DNA from: a virus
Virus record (IMG/VR): IMGVR_UViG_3300029893_000036
Coordinates: 1-38,491 of that record
Reading direction: 5' to 3' (one strand)
Length of the DNA: 38,491 bases
The notes under the pieces were generated by a model. It was not told the DNA's origin. It saw only the letters and a list, made by a program, of their open reading frames with translations, and did not search any database. Positions 12,705 through 21,133 of the stretch are shown one piece after another. Both the position numbers and the translations under genes were made by a program. Within the stretch, counting starts at the first letter, position 1, and the number at the start of each line of letters is the position of its first letter.

Positions 12705-12974
12705 ATGAAATTTACCAGTGATGGCTCCACTGCCTCCTATTACGAACTCCCGCGCGGTGCGAAGGAACTCCAGGACTTAATCTCCCACCGGAACATGAAC
12801 TCGCAAATCGGGGAGATTTTCCGTGCCTGTTACCGCATGGGACGCGCAGCGCACAGCGACGAACTCCGCGACGCGAAGAAGATTCTGTTCTATGCCAAGG
12901 CCGAGGTCGCGCGGCTCGAAGCCCTTGCAAACGCGGCTAAGCGTTCTGCTGACAGCAACTGCGGAGGTAACTAA
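12705..12974 (+). CDS. Small protein of unknown function, 89 aa
   Basis: The start at 12705 (MKFTSDGSTASYYELP) is preceded by GGGAG and lies one base after the methyltransferase stop. The middle holds the helical stretch LISHRNMNSQIGEIFRACYR, followed by a long charged helix (DELRDAKKILFYAKAEVARLE) and a Cys near the end. The pattern SYYELPxGAxELQDLISxRxMNxxIGEIFKAxYRxG is one I associate with small phage proteins near replication genes; function unknown. The next gene starts 3 nt later. Confidence 0.75.
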   Translation: MKFTSDGSTASYYELPRGAKELQDLISHRNMNSQIGEIFRACYRMGRAAHSDELRDAKKILFYAKAEVARLEALANAAKRSADSNCGGN

Positions 12975-12976
12975 CC

Positions 12977-13672
12977 ATGCAAATCCGACCAACCGGCCCC
13001 TGCCCAGCGAAAGTGATGATCGTTGGTGAAGCCCCTGGGGAACGGGAGGTCGCCGAAGGCCAGCCCTTCGTCGGCTTCTCCGGACAGGAAATGTCCAAGA
13101 TGCTTCAGGAAGCGGGTATCATGCGTTCCGAGTGCTTTGTCACAAACGTCGTTCGCATCCGCCCGCCTGGCAATGACATTAACGCTTTCATCGCGCAGAA
13201 AAAATCCGACATTTCGTCTCAGCACATCATGCTGCGGGATAAGTTCGTTCTCCCGGCAGTCCGTGACGGCTTCGAACTCCTCAAGCGGGAAATTGAGATG
13301 TGCCAGCCGAACGTCATCATCGCCTTCGGCAATGTGGCACTGTGGGCATTGACAGGTTCGTGGGGGATTACGTCTTGGCGCGGGAGTGTGATGGAATGTG
13401 ATCTTGAGCTGGCGCTTGGCTATAAGCCGAAGGTCGTCCCAACCTACCATCCGGCCTCCATTCTCCGCCAGTGGTCCTGGCGCCAGATCGCTATCCACGA
13501 CCTGCGTCGTGCAGCCAGTCAATCGAAGTTTCGGGAAGTAATCCGCCCACAGTATAATTTTTTTGTCAGACCTTCTTTCGATCAGGTGATGGGAGTCCTT
13601 CATGAAATCTACAAAACACTTGAAACTGAGCGAGCAGGAGAGTCGAATCGTCCGGGGATTACTCAACCGTAA
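12977..13672 (+). CDS. Uracil-DNA glycosylase family protein, 231 aa
   Basis: Family 4/5-like glycosylase that would remove uracil, or a related base, from DNA. Motif A GEAPGEREVAEGQPFVGFSG at 17-36 and motif B YHPAS at 157-161 are clear. Only one Cys (C9) is seen where family 4 enzymes carry part of a four-Cys iron-sulphur site, so the cluster is probably absent. GGAGG is 11 nt upstream. From about residue 185 the DNA becomes AT-richer and the protein lacks family similarity; the last residues, NRPGITQP, come from a 40-bp palindromic element. The true family end may therefore have been altered when the HNH gene arrived. Confidence 0.82.
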   Translation: MQIRPTGPCPAKVMIVGEAPGEREVAEGQPFVGFSGQEMSKMLQEAGIMRSECFVTNVVRIRPPGNDINAFIAQKKSDISSQHIMLRDKFVLPAVRDGFELLKREIEMCQPNVIIAFGNVALWALTGSWGITSWRGSVMECDLELALGYKPKVVPTYHPASILRQWSWRQIAIHDLRRAASQSKFREVIRPQYNFFVRPSFDQVMGVLHEIYKTLETERAGESNRPGITQP

Positions 13673-13943
13673 TACGCGGGAATTACCGAACGGATGCTTA
13701 GAATGGACTGCCGGTAGAGGTAGTCATGGGTATGGATCACTTTGGACTGGCGAGCGTAATGCTACGGCACCAAGGGCTGCATGGTGCGCCTTTCGTGGCG
13801 AAATTTCGGCTGGCCTGTTTGTGTTACATAAATGCAATAACAAGCTTTGCGTAAACACAGACCATCTCTACCTCGGCACACACCAGCAAAACATCGACGA
13901 TTATATGAAAGTTTGGAGGCTCGAAAATGAAATTAGCTGTTGA
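13602..13943 (+). CDS. HNH homing-type endonuclease, 113 aa
   Basis: Second HNH_3 nuclease. Core: NGCLEWTAGRGSHGYGSLW, then LFVLHKCNNKLCVNTDHLYLGTHQQN, with the same H-x-C-N-N-K-x-C-V/C-N-x-x-H-L signature as the gene at 8532, but without its C-terminal HTH. ATG 13602 has GGGAG about 8 nt upstream and lies inside the glycosylase gene; the stop lies inside the polymerase gene (17 bp overlap). Like the first HNH gene it is AT-richer than its surroundings. It sits between two DNA-metabolism genes, the classic position for a homing endonuclease. Confidence 0.85.
   Translation: MKSTKHLKLSEQESRIVRGLLNRNTRELPNGCLEWTAGRGSHGYGSLWTGERNATAPRAAWCAFRGEISAGLFVLHKCNNKLCVNTDHLYLGTHQQNIDDYMKVWRLENEISC
13646..13685. 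repeat. 40-bp palindromic element, copy 4
   Basis: Left arm AATCGTCCGGGGATTAC, loop TCAACC (13663-13668), right arm GTAATACGCGGGAATTA. The TAA in the right arm (13670-13672) is the stop codon of the glycosylase gene; the element is at the same time inside the HNH frame. Confidence 0.8.
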
Positions 13944-15642
13944 TATCGAAACCCGTGCGGGTCATATTGCTTGCGTGGGTATAGCCTGGAACGAGCGTGA
14001 TGCTTTGTGTATCCCGCTTATGGCCGTTGAAAAGCCTGATGGTTATTGGTCTGAGCAGGAAGAAGCTCAAATTGCCTTTGCCCTTTACCAAATCTTAACA
14101 CATCCAAACGCCGAAGTTATTGGCCAGAACTTCTCCTACGACGCACAGTACTTCTACCGCCACCTCCACTTCATCCCCCGCCTCAAGCGTGACACGATGC
14201 TCACCCAGCATACGTTGTTCTCGAACTTGCAAAAGGGTTTGGACTTCCTGTCCTCGATGTATTGCGAGCACCACCTATACTGGAAAGATGAAGGCAAGGA
14301 GTGGGACGCGAAAACCGGCGAAGACCAGCTCTGGACCTATAACTGCAAAGACGCTGTAATCACCTTCGAAGTTGACACCGCCCAGCAAGCCGCCGTCGAC
14401 CAGATGCGCCTACGCGAGGTCCACGACTTCCAGCAACGCCTGTTCTGGCCAGTCCTCGACTCCATGAACCGTGGCCTTCGTGTGGACACTTCCCGCCGAG
14501 GGGATTTCGCTTTCACCCTCCAGGAAGAAATCGCTACCCGCGAACAGTGGTTAATCGACACCCTCGGGGAGCCACTCAATATCAAATCCCCGCTCCAGAT
14601 GAAGCGAATGTTCTACGAGACGCTCGGACAAAAGCCAGTGCTGTCCCGCAAAACTGGCGGCGTCACCTGCGATGACGAGGCTCTCCGCAAGATCGCCGAA
14701 CGCGAGCCACTTCTCCTTCCTGTCACCAAAAAGATCGCGGAACTCCGAAGCCTCGGCGTGTTCCTCTCAACCTTTATCAACGCTCCACTCGACACTGACG
14801 GGCGCATGCGCTGCAGCTTCAATATCGCAGGGACGGAAACTTACCGTTTCTCCTCTTCCAAAAACGCCTTCGGCTCCGGCCTCAACCTACAGAATATCCC
14901 CAAGGGAGGTGGCGACGACGAACTCGAACTGCCCAACGTTCGAAGTCTGTTTATCCCCGATCCCGGAATGACCTTTTTCGACATTGACTTGTCCTCCGCT
15001 GACCTCCGCATCGTGGTGTGGGAGTCGGACGAGCCTGAGTTCAAAGCCATGCTCAAGGAAGGCCTGGACCCCTACACCGAAATCGCCAAAGAGTTTTACC
15101 ATGACCCAACCATCACCAAGAAAGACCCACGACGCCAGACCTTCAAGTCCTTCGCACATGGCACTAATTACCTCGGCACTGCTAAGGGTCTCGCAGAACG
15201 CCTGGGGCTTGGAGTTCACGAAGCCGAACAGACTCAAAAGTGGTACTTCGGGCGATTCCCAAAAATCAAAAAGTGGCAGGACGATCTGAAAGACCAAGTC
15301 TACAAGCGTCGCATGGTCCAGAACGTCTTCGGCTATCGCTGTTACTTTTTCGACCGGATCGAAGGTACGATTTTCAATCAGGCGGCTGCCTGGATTCCAC
15401 AATCCACTGTGGCCTGTCTTATCAACCGTGCCTATGTCAAAATCTACGAAGAACTGCCGGAGGTTCAGATTCTGCTTCAGGTTCACGACTCCCTGGCCGG
15501 TCAATTCCCAACGCACCTTGGCGACTGGATAACCAACCAGATTGTGTCGAAGGCGGAGATCGAGTTGCCCTACCCCGGCGACCCGCTGGTGATTCCAGTC
15601 GGGGTTAAAACATCAACAGCATCATGGGGGGACTGCGACTAA
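13927..15642 (+). CDS. Family A DNA polymerase with 3'-5' exonuclease, 571 aa
   Basis: Replicative phage polymerase (Pol I/T7 type) without a 5' nuclease domain. Exonuclease residues: D6/E8 in VDIET (Exo I), D72 in GQNFSYD (Exo II), Y138-D142 in YNCKD (Exo III). Polymerase motif A FFDIDLSSADLR with D352, motif B RRQTFKSFAHGTNYLG with K407, motif C QVHDSL with VHD at 519-521. GGAGG precedes ATG 13927. It is shorter than T7 DNA polymerase (704 aa). The first 60 codons are AT-richer than the rest, like the HNH gene that overlaps its start. Confidence 0.95.
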   Translation: MKLAVDIETRAGHIACVGIAWNERDALCIPLMAVEKPDGYWSEQEEAQIAFALYQILTHPNAEVIGQNFSYDAQYFYRHLHFIPRLKRDTMLTQHTLFSNLQKGLDFLSSMYCEHHLYWKDEGKEWDAKTGEDQLWTYNCKDAVITFEVDTAQQAAVDQMRLREVHDFQQRLFWPVLDSMNRGLRVDTSRRGDFAFTLQEEIATREQWLIDTLGEPLNIKSPLQMKRMFYETLGQKPVLSRKTGGVTCDDEALRKIAEREPLLLPVTKKIAELRSLGVFLSTFINAPLDTDGRMRCSFNIAGTETYRFSSSKNAFGSGLNLQNIPKGGGDDELELPNVRSLFIPDPGMTFFDIDLSSADLRIVVWESDEPEFKAMLKEGLDPYTEIAKEFYHDPTITKKDPRRQTFKSFAHGTNYLGTAKGLAERLGLGVHEAEQTQKWYFGRFPKIKKWQDDLKDQVYKRRMVQNVFGYRCYFFDRIEGTIFNQAAAWIPQSTVACLINRAYVKIYEELPEVQILLQVHDSLAGQFPTHLGDWITNQIVSKAEIELPYPGDPLVIPVGVKTSTASWGDCD

Positions 15643-16877
15643 TGCGACACCATGCAGATTGGCTCACTGCTTTTATGGAATATGCTTCATACGGGGAGGC
15701 TCCTCGACACCTTTATTTCTGGACCGGAGTCTCGGCAATTGCTGGTGCTCTGCGTCGGAAGGTTTGGATTGACCAAGCGTATTTCAAATGGTATCCGAAC
15801 TTCTACATTGTCCTTGTGGCTCCGCCGGGGATTGTATCCAAGTCAACAACCGCCGGGGTGGGTATGAGCCTGCTCCGAAAAGTCCCCGGCATCAAGTTCG
15901 GTCCAGATGTTGTTACATGGCCGGCGCTTGTCTCCGCCTTTGCCGAAGCCACAGAAGGTTTCGAGTACCAGGAAGCCATCCACTCGATGAGTGCGCTGAC
16001 GCTGGAGTCCTCCGAGTTCGGAAACCTGCTAAACCCGCAGGACAAAGACATGGTGGACTTGCTCGTCGCGCTGTGGGATGGCAAGTCCGGTAAGTTTGAG
16101 AAGAAGACCAAGCACAGCGGCAACGACAGCATCGAGAATCCGTGGATTAACCTTATCGCCTGCACGACCCCTTCGTGGATTGCAGGTAACTTCCCGGAAT
16201 ACATGATCGGCGGGGGCTTTACCTCTCGGTGCATCTTCGTCTATGCTGACCAGAAAGCGAAGTATGTCGCCTATCCCGGACTCCGCGTTCCTGGCAACCT
16301 CGACGCAATGGCAGAAAAACTCGTCGAGGACTTGTCCCACATCGGAACGCTGACAGGGGAGTATAAGCTCTCCTCCGACGCTGTTGCCTGGGGCGAAGCC
16401 TGGTACCATCGCCACTATACCGTCAGGTCTGCCACGCTCGACGACGACCGCTTCGGCGGTTACATTGCGCGGAAGCAGACTCACATCCACAAGCTTGCAA
16501 TGGTGCTCGCAGCCTCCTCCAGCGACCAGATGGAGATCACTGCCGAGCACTTGATCATCGCCGACCAGATGGTGACGGACCTCGAACCTGACATGTCTTT
16601 CGTGTTTTCCAAGATCGGCAAGTCCGAGACTGCCCTCTACGCGGAGCGTTTGGTCTGGTTTGTTCACAGCAAAACCGCCGTGCCGTATCACGAAGCTTAC
16701 CGCTACGTCCATTCCTACTTCCCTTCCATGCGGGATTTCGAGGATGTGCTGGCAGGTTGTATCCGTGCGGGGTATGTCAAGCTAGAGCAGTCCGGCAGCG
16801 TGGTTATGCTCCGGGCAGCAGAGGCTTTGCCGACAGCATCGAACAACGCTGGCCGGTCGTCCGTGGCCGCGGCATGA
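15642..16877 (+). CDS. DUF3987-type phage helicase/primase-helicase, 411 aa
   Basis: Predicted P-loop replicative helicase. Start 15642 (MRHHADWLTAF) overlaps the polymerase TAA and has GGGGGGA upstream. APPGIVSKSTT (60-70) is a Walker A variant; LTLESSEFGNLL and a following NLIACTTPSWI resemble the Walker B/sensor region of DUF3987 proteins, which are found in phage replication modules next to DNA polymerase. A primase domain is not visible, so if the phage needs one it must be from the host or unrecognised. Residues after about 250 are helical (winged-helix-like, RLVWFVHSKTAVPYHEAYRY). It is the last plus-strand gene before the convergent late operon. Confidence 0.75.
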   Translation: MRHHADWLTAFMEYASYGEAPRHLYFWTGVSAIAGALRRKVWIDQAYFKWYPNFYIVLVAPPGIVSKSTTAGVGMSLLRKVPGIKFGPDVVTWPALVSAFAEATEGFEYQEAIHSMSALTLESSEFGNLLNPQDKDMVDLLVALWDGKSGKFEKKTKHSGNDSIENPWINLIACTTPSWIAGNFPEYMIGGGFTSRCIFVYADQKAKYVAYPGLRVPGNLDAMAEKLVEDLSHIGTLTGEYKLSSDAVAWGEAWYHRHYTVRSATLDDDRFGGYIARKQTHIHKLAMVLAASSSDQMEITAEHLIIADQMVTDLEPDMSFVFSKIGKSETALYAERLVWFVHSKTAVPYHEAYRYVHSYFPSMRDFEDVLAGCIRAGYVKLEQSGSVVMLRAAEALPTASNNAGRSSVAAA

Positions 16878-16882
16878 GGCCG

Positions 16883-16923
16883 AAAAAATGCCCGGCAATG
16901 CGGTTCTCGGGCCGCAGCCGGGC
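16883..16923 (-). terminator. Terminator of the late (minus-strand) operon
   Basis: A long stem GCCCGGC (16890-16896) with GCCGGGC (16917-16923), and inner TGCGG/CCGCA, is followed on the minus strand by six U (complement of A 16883-16888). It ends late transcription just before the convergent early arm. The plus strand lacks a U-run after it. Confidence 0.75.
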
Positions 16924-16980
16924 GCTCACTTCCCGCCCATACCCCAATGCCTACCGGGTAAGTCGATGCGCGGTAGCCGT

Positions 16981-17343
16981 TTAGCTTTGCCGCTCAAAAT
17001 GGGGGCAGTCGACAAACCGACTCTTCCCCGAGTCAACCAGCCCGCGCCAGTTCCCGCCCCAGCGATTCTTCGCATTCCGCGCTTCCCACCAGTCGCCCAG
17101 CGGCTTCAGCTCTTCACGCGTTTGGCAGAGCTTCCCGTCCTTGAAGAAGTTAAGGTCAATCGCCAGCCGCTTCAAGTGCTGCGAGTTCATAGTCTTCGAC
17201 CGCCCAGTCTTGATGTACAGTTGCTGCATTTCAATTGGCCGCGTCAGTTCCCCACCTGTCACGACAAACCCTTGCTCGGTAGCGTAAGCCACCAACGCGC
17301 AGGCGTCGAGCAGGAAGGTCGCTTGTTCCTGAACCATGCTCAT
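16981..17343 (-). CDS. M15-family peptidase endolysin, 120 aa
   Basis: Predicted zinc L-alanyl-D-glutamate or D,D-peptidase that cleaves peptidoglycan cross-bridges. The zinc ligands are visible: H56 in NSQHLKRLAID, D63 (motif HxxxxxxD) and H115 in CPHFE. R48/S49 (GRSKTMNSQH) match the VanY/M15C pattern, and WWEARN is a plausible site of the catalytic Glu. The length of 120-130 aa is normal for phage M15 endolysins. No signal peptide, so it needs the holin encoded next to it (4 bp overlap). Last gene of the late operon. Confidence 0.85.
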   Translation of the reverse strand: MSMVQEQATFLLDACALVAYATEQGFVVTGGELTRPIEMQQLYIKTGRSKTMNSQHLKRLAIDLNFFKDGKLCQTREELKPLGDWWEARNAKNRWGGNWRGLVDSGKSRFVDCPHFERQS

Positions 17344-17861
17344 TTGCCACCCCCGCTCAGACGTTCGATTGTGGAATCCTTCGTCCGACTGCTTCGTGTT
17401 GTGCCGAACTCGAAGTTGTAAATGTTGTCCAGATACCCAAGAAACCGTCCGAGCACTAAGGTGAAAATCCCCTTCACATACTCGTTGATCCCTTGGTCTT
17501 TCCAGACAATCCAGACCAGCATGGTGATCATGCCAACAGCCAGCACGAACATGAAGTCTGCACGATAGTTGCGGGTTCCGGTCAGGAGAAACGTTTCATC
17601 CCGCGTCCGGGCAGAGCCCTTGTCATCGACCTCGGCTTGGAAATACTGAAAGTCGAGCTTGTTGTTTTCCAGTTGCAACCGCTGGAGTTCCTCTTCATGC
17701 TCCAGTTCAAACTGCCGCAACTTCGCCAGTTCTTCCGGTGGCATGTCCGGCGCCAGTTTCACCCCCGTTTTCTCTTCGACCCATTCCTTACCCTTTGCCA
17801 GCACGGCGTTCCCGACAAGGTTGAGTCCCTGGGTTAGCAGCCCCGCGACAATCGGCAGCAT
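17340..17861 (-). CDS. Holin of the 3TM (gene-transfer-agent) type, 173 aa
   Basis: The start at 17861 (MLPIVAGLLTQGLNLVGN) has AAGGGGG upstream; the longer frame runs into the next gene. Order: hydrophobic N-terminal segment (about 2-22), charged coiled helix (about 40-85, LRQFELEHEEELQRLQLENN), then two transmembrane segments (about 102-121 ADFMFVLAVGMITMLVWIVW; about 130-145) and a tail with YNFEFGTTRSS, typical of the PF11351 holin family. It would permeabilise the inner membrane for the endolysin. Identified by pattern and position between endolysin and another membrane protein. Confidence 0.8.
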   Translation of the reverse strand: MLPIVAGLLTQGLNLVGNAVLAKGKEWVEEKTGVKLAPDMPPEELAKLRQFELEHEEELQRLQLENNKLDFQYFQAEVDDKGSARTRDETFLLTGTRNYRADFMFVLAVGMITMLVWIVWKDQGINEYVKGIFTLVLGRFLGYLDNIYNFEFGTTRSSRTKDSTIERLSGGGK

Positions 17862-18085
17862 CAGATCACCCCCTTCGATTTCATCCAAAGGTACAGGCCC
17901 ACTGAACAGACCCCGACAATGTAAACAAACTTCGAAATCACGCTCTTCCCAACTTCCCGGTAAACGTGATTCGTCAGTTTCTCGATCGCCTTTTCCGCCG
18001 CCCGTTCGGCGATTTTTTCCAGCACGGAATCGTCGAGCGACGGGCAGTCCGGACGGCATGTTTGTGCCTGCGTTGGTTCACTCAC
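17861..18085 (-). CDS. Small membrane protein in the lysis cassette, 74 aa
   Basis: Residues 10-40 are charged and helical (VLEKIAERAAEKAIEKLTNH) and residues 50-68 form one transmembrane segment (KFVYIVGVCSVGLYLWM) followed by KSKGVI. Its stop overlaps the holin start (TGATG), so the two are probably coupled. This organisation suggests a holin partner, antiholin or second holin, or perhaps a spanin component; no lipoprotein is seen here. No family recognised. Confidence 0.75.
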   Translation of the reverse strand: MSEPTQAQTCRPDCPSLDDSVLEKIAERAAEKAIEKLTNHVYREVGKSVISKFVYIVGVCSVGLYLWMKSKGVI

Positions 18086-18296
18086 TTACTTTCTCCCCTT
18101 CGTCAGGTTCAATGGAATTAGCACAATGATTCGGATCAAGCCAGTCCAAGAACCGGCAAAGGACGCAGCCCCAGCGCTTTCCTTTCAAACGCGCCTTGGC
18201 TGCTCGGCTGCTTATCGTTTCGTCCTCGTCGCCGTTGAGCAGTGCGTTGAAAAGTTGATCAATGGCAACGGCTACTCGACGGCCGTAGGACTTCAT
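18078..18296 (-). CDS. Small conserved phage protein, 72 aa
   Basis: Start 18296 (MKSYGRRVAVAIDQLFNALL) is preferred over 18317 because AGGGGA lies upstream. The pattern YGRRVxxAxDQLxNALLxGDxDETISSRAAKA, then GKRWGCVLCRFLDWLDPNHC, is one I recognise in many phages close to lysis or tail genes; function unknown. Three Cys residues (about 50-65) could bind metal. It overlaps the next gene by 8 bp. No membrane segment. Confidence 0.75.
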   Translation of the reverse strand: MKSYGRRVAVAIDQLFNALLNGDEDETISSRAAKARLKGKRWGCVLCRFLDWLDPNHCANSIEPDEGEKVSE

Positions 18297-18298
18297 GA

Positions 18299-18814
18299 TC
18301 AGTCCCCTACGGGCCACGCAATAACCGGCAGCTCTGCTAGCAATTCATTTATATCCGGTGGCGTGCGAGTACCTGCGTTGACCTCATTCAAAATTTTGTA
18401 GCAAGTAGCCCACACCTGATCTCGCCACAGTATACAAGCTTGCCCCTCAGCCGCAAAACGTGGCACACTTGAGGTGGCATATGTGCAAGCTGACAGTATA
18501 CCGTCATAATTGTGTTTCTGAGCTTCCGCATCCAGGTGTGCCTGCACAGAGGCCGTATAAGCAGAAAGTTGCGAAGCTCCTGCAGGGACCACATTACGTA
18601 TCCAGGCCCCTGCCTCGAGCTTGTAGGCGCCGCCTTTCCAATCACTAGGCACAATAGATACTGTAAGCACTTCGGCTACGCTGCTATTCAGGTCGCCGAT
18701 GATCAGCTTTGGAGGAGTTCCGACTTCGATAGAGGTTTCTGTAAGGTTCAAAACCTCCGCGTCATCGAAAATGTACAAAGAAACTTTCGTATCCTTAGTG
18801 ATTAAAGTTTTCAT
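18299..18814 (-). CDS. Tail fibre assembly-like protein, 171 aa
   Basis: Beta-rich N-terminal half (MKTLITKDTKVSLYIFDDAE..., with TPPKLIIGDLN) and a helical C-terminal half with the DUF4376-like pattern ALxAHLDAEAQKHNYDGI ... CILWRDQVWATCYKILNEV ... ELLAELP. Such proteins usually sit next to tail fibre genes and are thought to be fibre chaperones or fibre-associated. It lies 3 nt downstream of the fibre gene and has the same AT-rich codon use, so the pair was probably acquired together. Confidence 0.75.
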   Translation of the reverse strand: MKTLITKDTKVSLYIFDDAEVLNLTETSIEVGTPPKLIIGDLNSSVAEVLTVSIVPSDWKGGAYKLEAGAWIRNVVPAGASQLSAYTASVQAHLDAEAQKHNYDGILSACTYATSSVPRFAAEGQACILWRDQVWATCYKILNEVNAGTRTPPDINELLAELPVIAWPVGD

Positions 18815-18817
18815 GAT

Positions 18818-21088
18818 TTACCCTTTCACAATGAGTTTTGTTGCAGTGACTGCTGTTCCGGCAAAAACACTAGGGTTGTCTGGAGAAAGTCCTAGTGCCC
18901 CGTCTCTTTGTATATAATAGGCTTGCCCTGGTGTCAACCCACTTTGAGCATCATCTACAGTACCAACAAGTTGTATGGTAGCCGTCTGTCCGTCGGTATA
19001 AGCCGCATCAGAAATTCCGATGTAGTTTTCGCTGGTCAGATTAGTGACCATATTAAAAGTGTTAAGTACAAAGCCGTTATTGTTCTCCGTTACTACTATT
19101 TTTTCTGAAGTGGCGTCATATACAACTGACTTTTCATAAGAACTGGAAGCCGCGAGAGCCAATTCTGTTAAAGGTGTGATTATGTTACCTTCCAAAGAAG
19201 CTAAACGTGCAGCTCCAGGGTAATTTGTGGTGTTTGTGGAATACGCATAGACAAGACGACTTGTTTTTTCATCATAAGTAACACTGACGTAAGTATTGTA
19301 ACCGCTAGAATTGATGGCGTATTCACTACCAAAGCTTAAAGTAGTTCCGCTTATAGTGGCTACAAGTGAGGTGACTCGATTACTTGAATTTGTGTAAGTA
19401 AAGACAGCCGCACTCGATGGTAATGTTACCGGCCGAAGTGAGCTTAGTGTCTCAGCACTGCGAAAAACGTAATTTGACCCAAAGCTTAATACTGTGCCAG
19501 TACAGCTCACTACCAAAGCTGTACCGTATCTTGTGGTGCCGTAGTCGCAGAAGACAACTACTACCTTACCGCTTGAAGCGTTAAAAGTAGCCTTAATGTT
19601 GTAGGTTGTCTGGCTATTGAAAACATACTCTGCACCAAAACTTATAACTGTTCCTGCAATAGTGCCAGCTATGGCAGTGCCATAATTACTGTTACTTTGG
19701 TCGCAATAGGCAATTACGACAGTCTGCGCGGCCGCGTTATACGCACAAGTTACGTCATTATCGGTTGTGCCTGCATTAAAAACATATTTTGAGCCGAATG
19801 TTATACTTGTACCAGACACTGTGCCTACTATGGCAGTGCCGTAACTCAAATTACCTTGGTCACAGAAAGCTACTAGCAATTTCCCTTGCACAGAATCGTA
19901 TGCGGCAGAGATGCGAGAAGTTGCGGCACTGTTAAATACTACTTCTGCCCCAAAAGATATACTAGACCCGGAAACAGTACCCACCACAGCTGTGCCATAA
20001 TTCGCGTTTCCTGTATCTCGAAAAACAATTACAACTTTACCGTTCGCCGCATCGTAGATACTTTCGACAAAGTTCGGGGCGCCAGAGTTATTAAAAGCCG
20101 CAGAACTTCCTGCGGTAGGAGGGTCTATGGGGGTAACTACTAAACCGACAGCTGTAACAGTACCATCAGAATTAACAATAACTTTTGAGCCATCGGAAAG
20201 GCTGCCAGATGCAATTGCTTGCACTTGTGGAGCAACAATCAAATTACCATTTCCAAGTAAAGATTGCCCGTTAAGTGTTTTTAAGGCTGTCCAGAAAGCA
20301 TTGCTACCATCGGTACTGACAACTTTTCCATTGTTCCCTGCTTGTGCAGGCAATGTTGCTGAAAAGGCCTGCGCTATGAGCGCAGCCATCGTAGCGATTT
20401 GGTTTGAGTTAGTCCCTACCGGAGCTGTTGGAGCTGTAGGCACACCCGTCAGTGCAGCAGAGTTCAGAGGAGCTTTTTCGTCCAACTGCCCTTGCACGTT
20501 GCTGGTAACACCAGTCAGTCGGTTCAACTCCGCAGTCGTGATCAACGCCCCTGCGAGGATGTTCAACTCCGCGGTGGTCAGCAGCGCGCCGTCGAGGATA
20601 TTCAGCTCCGCAGTCGAAGCCGTCAGCCCATCGAGGGTTGCGAGTTCGCTTGCGCTGACCGTCCCGATGCTTGTATTCGCTGGAAGACGGACTTCGCCAG
20701 AGGCGCTTGCATCCAGCAACGTCGTACCTGTCAGCGTCAGTGTCCCCGACGCCACGAGTTTGATCGTGGTCATCAAAGCCTGGAACATCGAGCCACTGAT
20801 CTTGAACCCTTGCAATGTCGTGGCGACGAACACCGGGTCAGTGAAGACCTGCAGGAAGTTCACTGCGTCTTGCGGGTTTACCCCGGCTTTGACATTGGTG
20901 AGCTTGTTGTTTCCGAGGGACTGATCCGCCGTGAAAGCTGCCTGCCCGTCACGAAAGATCGCAGTTGACAGAGCTGTGGCAATGTCCAGAATGATCTGGT
21001 TGAAGTCATCCGCGTAGACGATCGTATCCGGGATGGCAGGGAACTGCGGCGCAGGCGGCGAGTAGGTTCCGTTTCCGTCAAGTGACAT
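18818..21088 (-). CDS. Tail fibre with seven-repeat beta-propeller-like domain, 756 aa
   Basis: Receptor-binding candidate. Residues 1-95 are a phage-specific attachment region. Residues 148-205 hold tandem ~13-residue units of the type TAELNILDGALLT, common in fibre shafts. Residues about 331-690 contain seven ~50-residue repeats of pattern FNSxxT...AAYD...GKVVVxFCD...YGTAxxGTxSGTxISFGxEYV, which suggests a seven-bladed propeller. The C-terminus has YIGISDAAYTDG ... GLTPGQAYYIQRDG, known at fibre ends. The DNA of residues 300-756 (about 18.8-20.2 kb) is clearly AT-richer than the N-terminal part and the rest of the genome, a sign of transfer of the host-range region. Confidence 0.85.
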   Translation of the reverse strand: MSLDGNGTYSPPAPQFPAIPDTIVYADDFNQIILDIATALSTAIFRDGQAAFTADQSLGNNKLTNVKAGVNPQDAVNFLQVFTDPVFVATTLQGFKISGSMFQALMTTIKLVASGTLTLTGTTLLDASASGEVRLPANTSIGTVSASELATLDGLTASTAELNILDGALLTTAELNILAGALITTAELNRLTGVTSNVQGQLDEKAPLNSAALTGVPTAPTAPVGTNSNQIATMAALIAQAFSATLPAQAGNNGKVVSTDGSNAFWTALKTLNGQSLLGNGNLIVAPQVQAIASGSLSDGSKVIVNSDGTVTAVGLVVTPIDPPTAGSSAAFNNSGAPNFVESIYDAANGKVVIVFRDTGNANYGTAVVGTVSGSSISFGAEVVFNSAATSRISAAYDSVQGKLLVAFCDQGNLSYGTAIVGTVSGTSITFGSKYVFNAGTTDNDVTCAYNAAAQTVVIAYCDQSNSNYGTAIAGTIAGTVISFGAEYVFNSQTTYNIKATFNASSGKVVVVFCDYGTTRYGTALVVSCTGTVLSFGSNYVFRSAETLSSLRPVTLPSSAAVFTYTNSSNRVTSLVATISGTTLSFGSEYAINSSGYNTYVSVTYDEKTSRLVYAYSTNTTNYPGAARLASLEGNIITPLTELALAASSSYEKSVVYDATSEKIVVTENNNGFVLNTFNMVTNLTSENYIGISDAAYTDGQTATIQLVGTVDDAQSGLTPGQAYYIQRDGALGLSPDNPSVFAGTAVTATKLIVKG

Positions 21089-21093
21089 GATAG

Positions 21094-21133
21094 TTTCTCC
21101 GTGGTATTATTCCGCCGTAATGCCGGGGAGATT
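21094..21133. repeat. 40-bp palindromic element, copy 5
   Basis: Left arm TTTCTCCGTGGTATTAT, loop TCCGCC (21111-21116), right arm GTAATGCCGGGGAGATT. On the minus strand it encodes the final NLPGITAE and stop of the 677-aa gene (TAA 21107-21109) and carries CGGAG, the ribosome-binding site of the tail fibre gene. Confidence 0.85.

Noticed and set aside
11333-12730. 465-codon minus-strand open frame
   Set aside because: Antisense of the ParB-methyltransferase gene; C-ending codons in the true frame reduce stops on the opposite strand.
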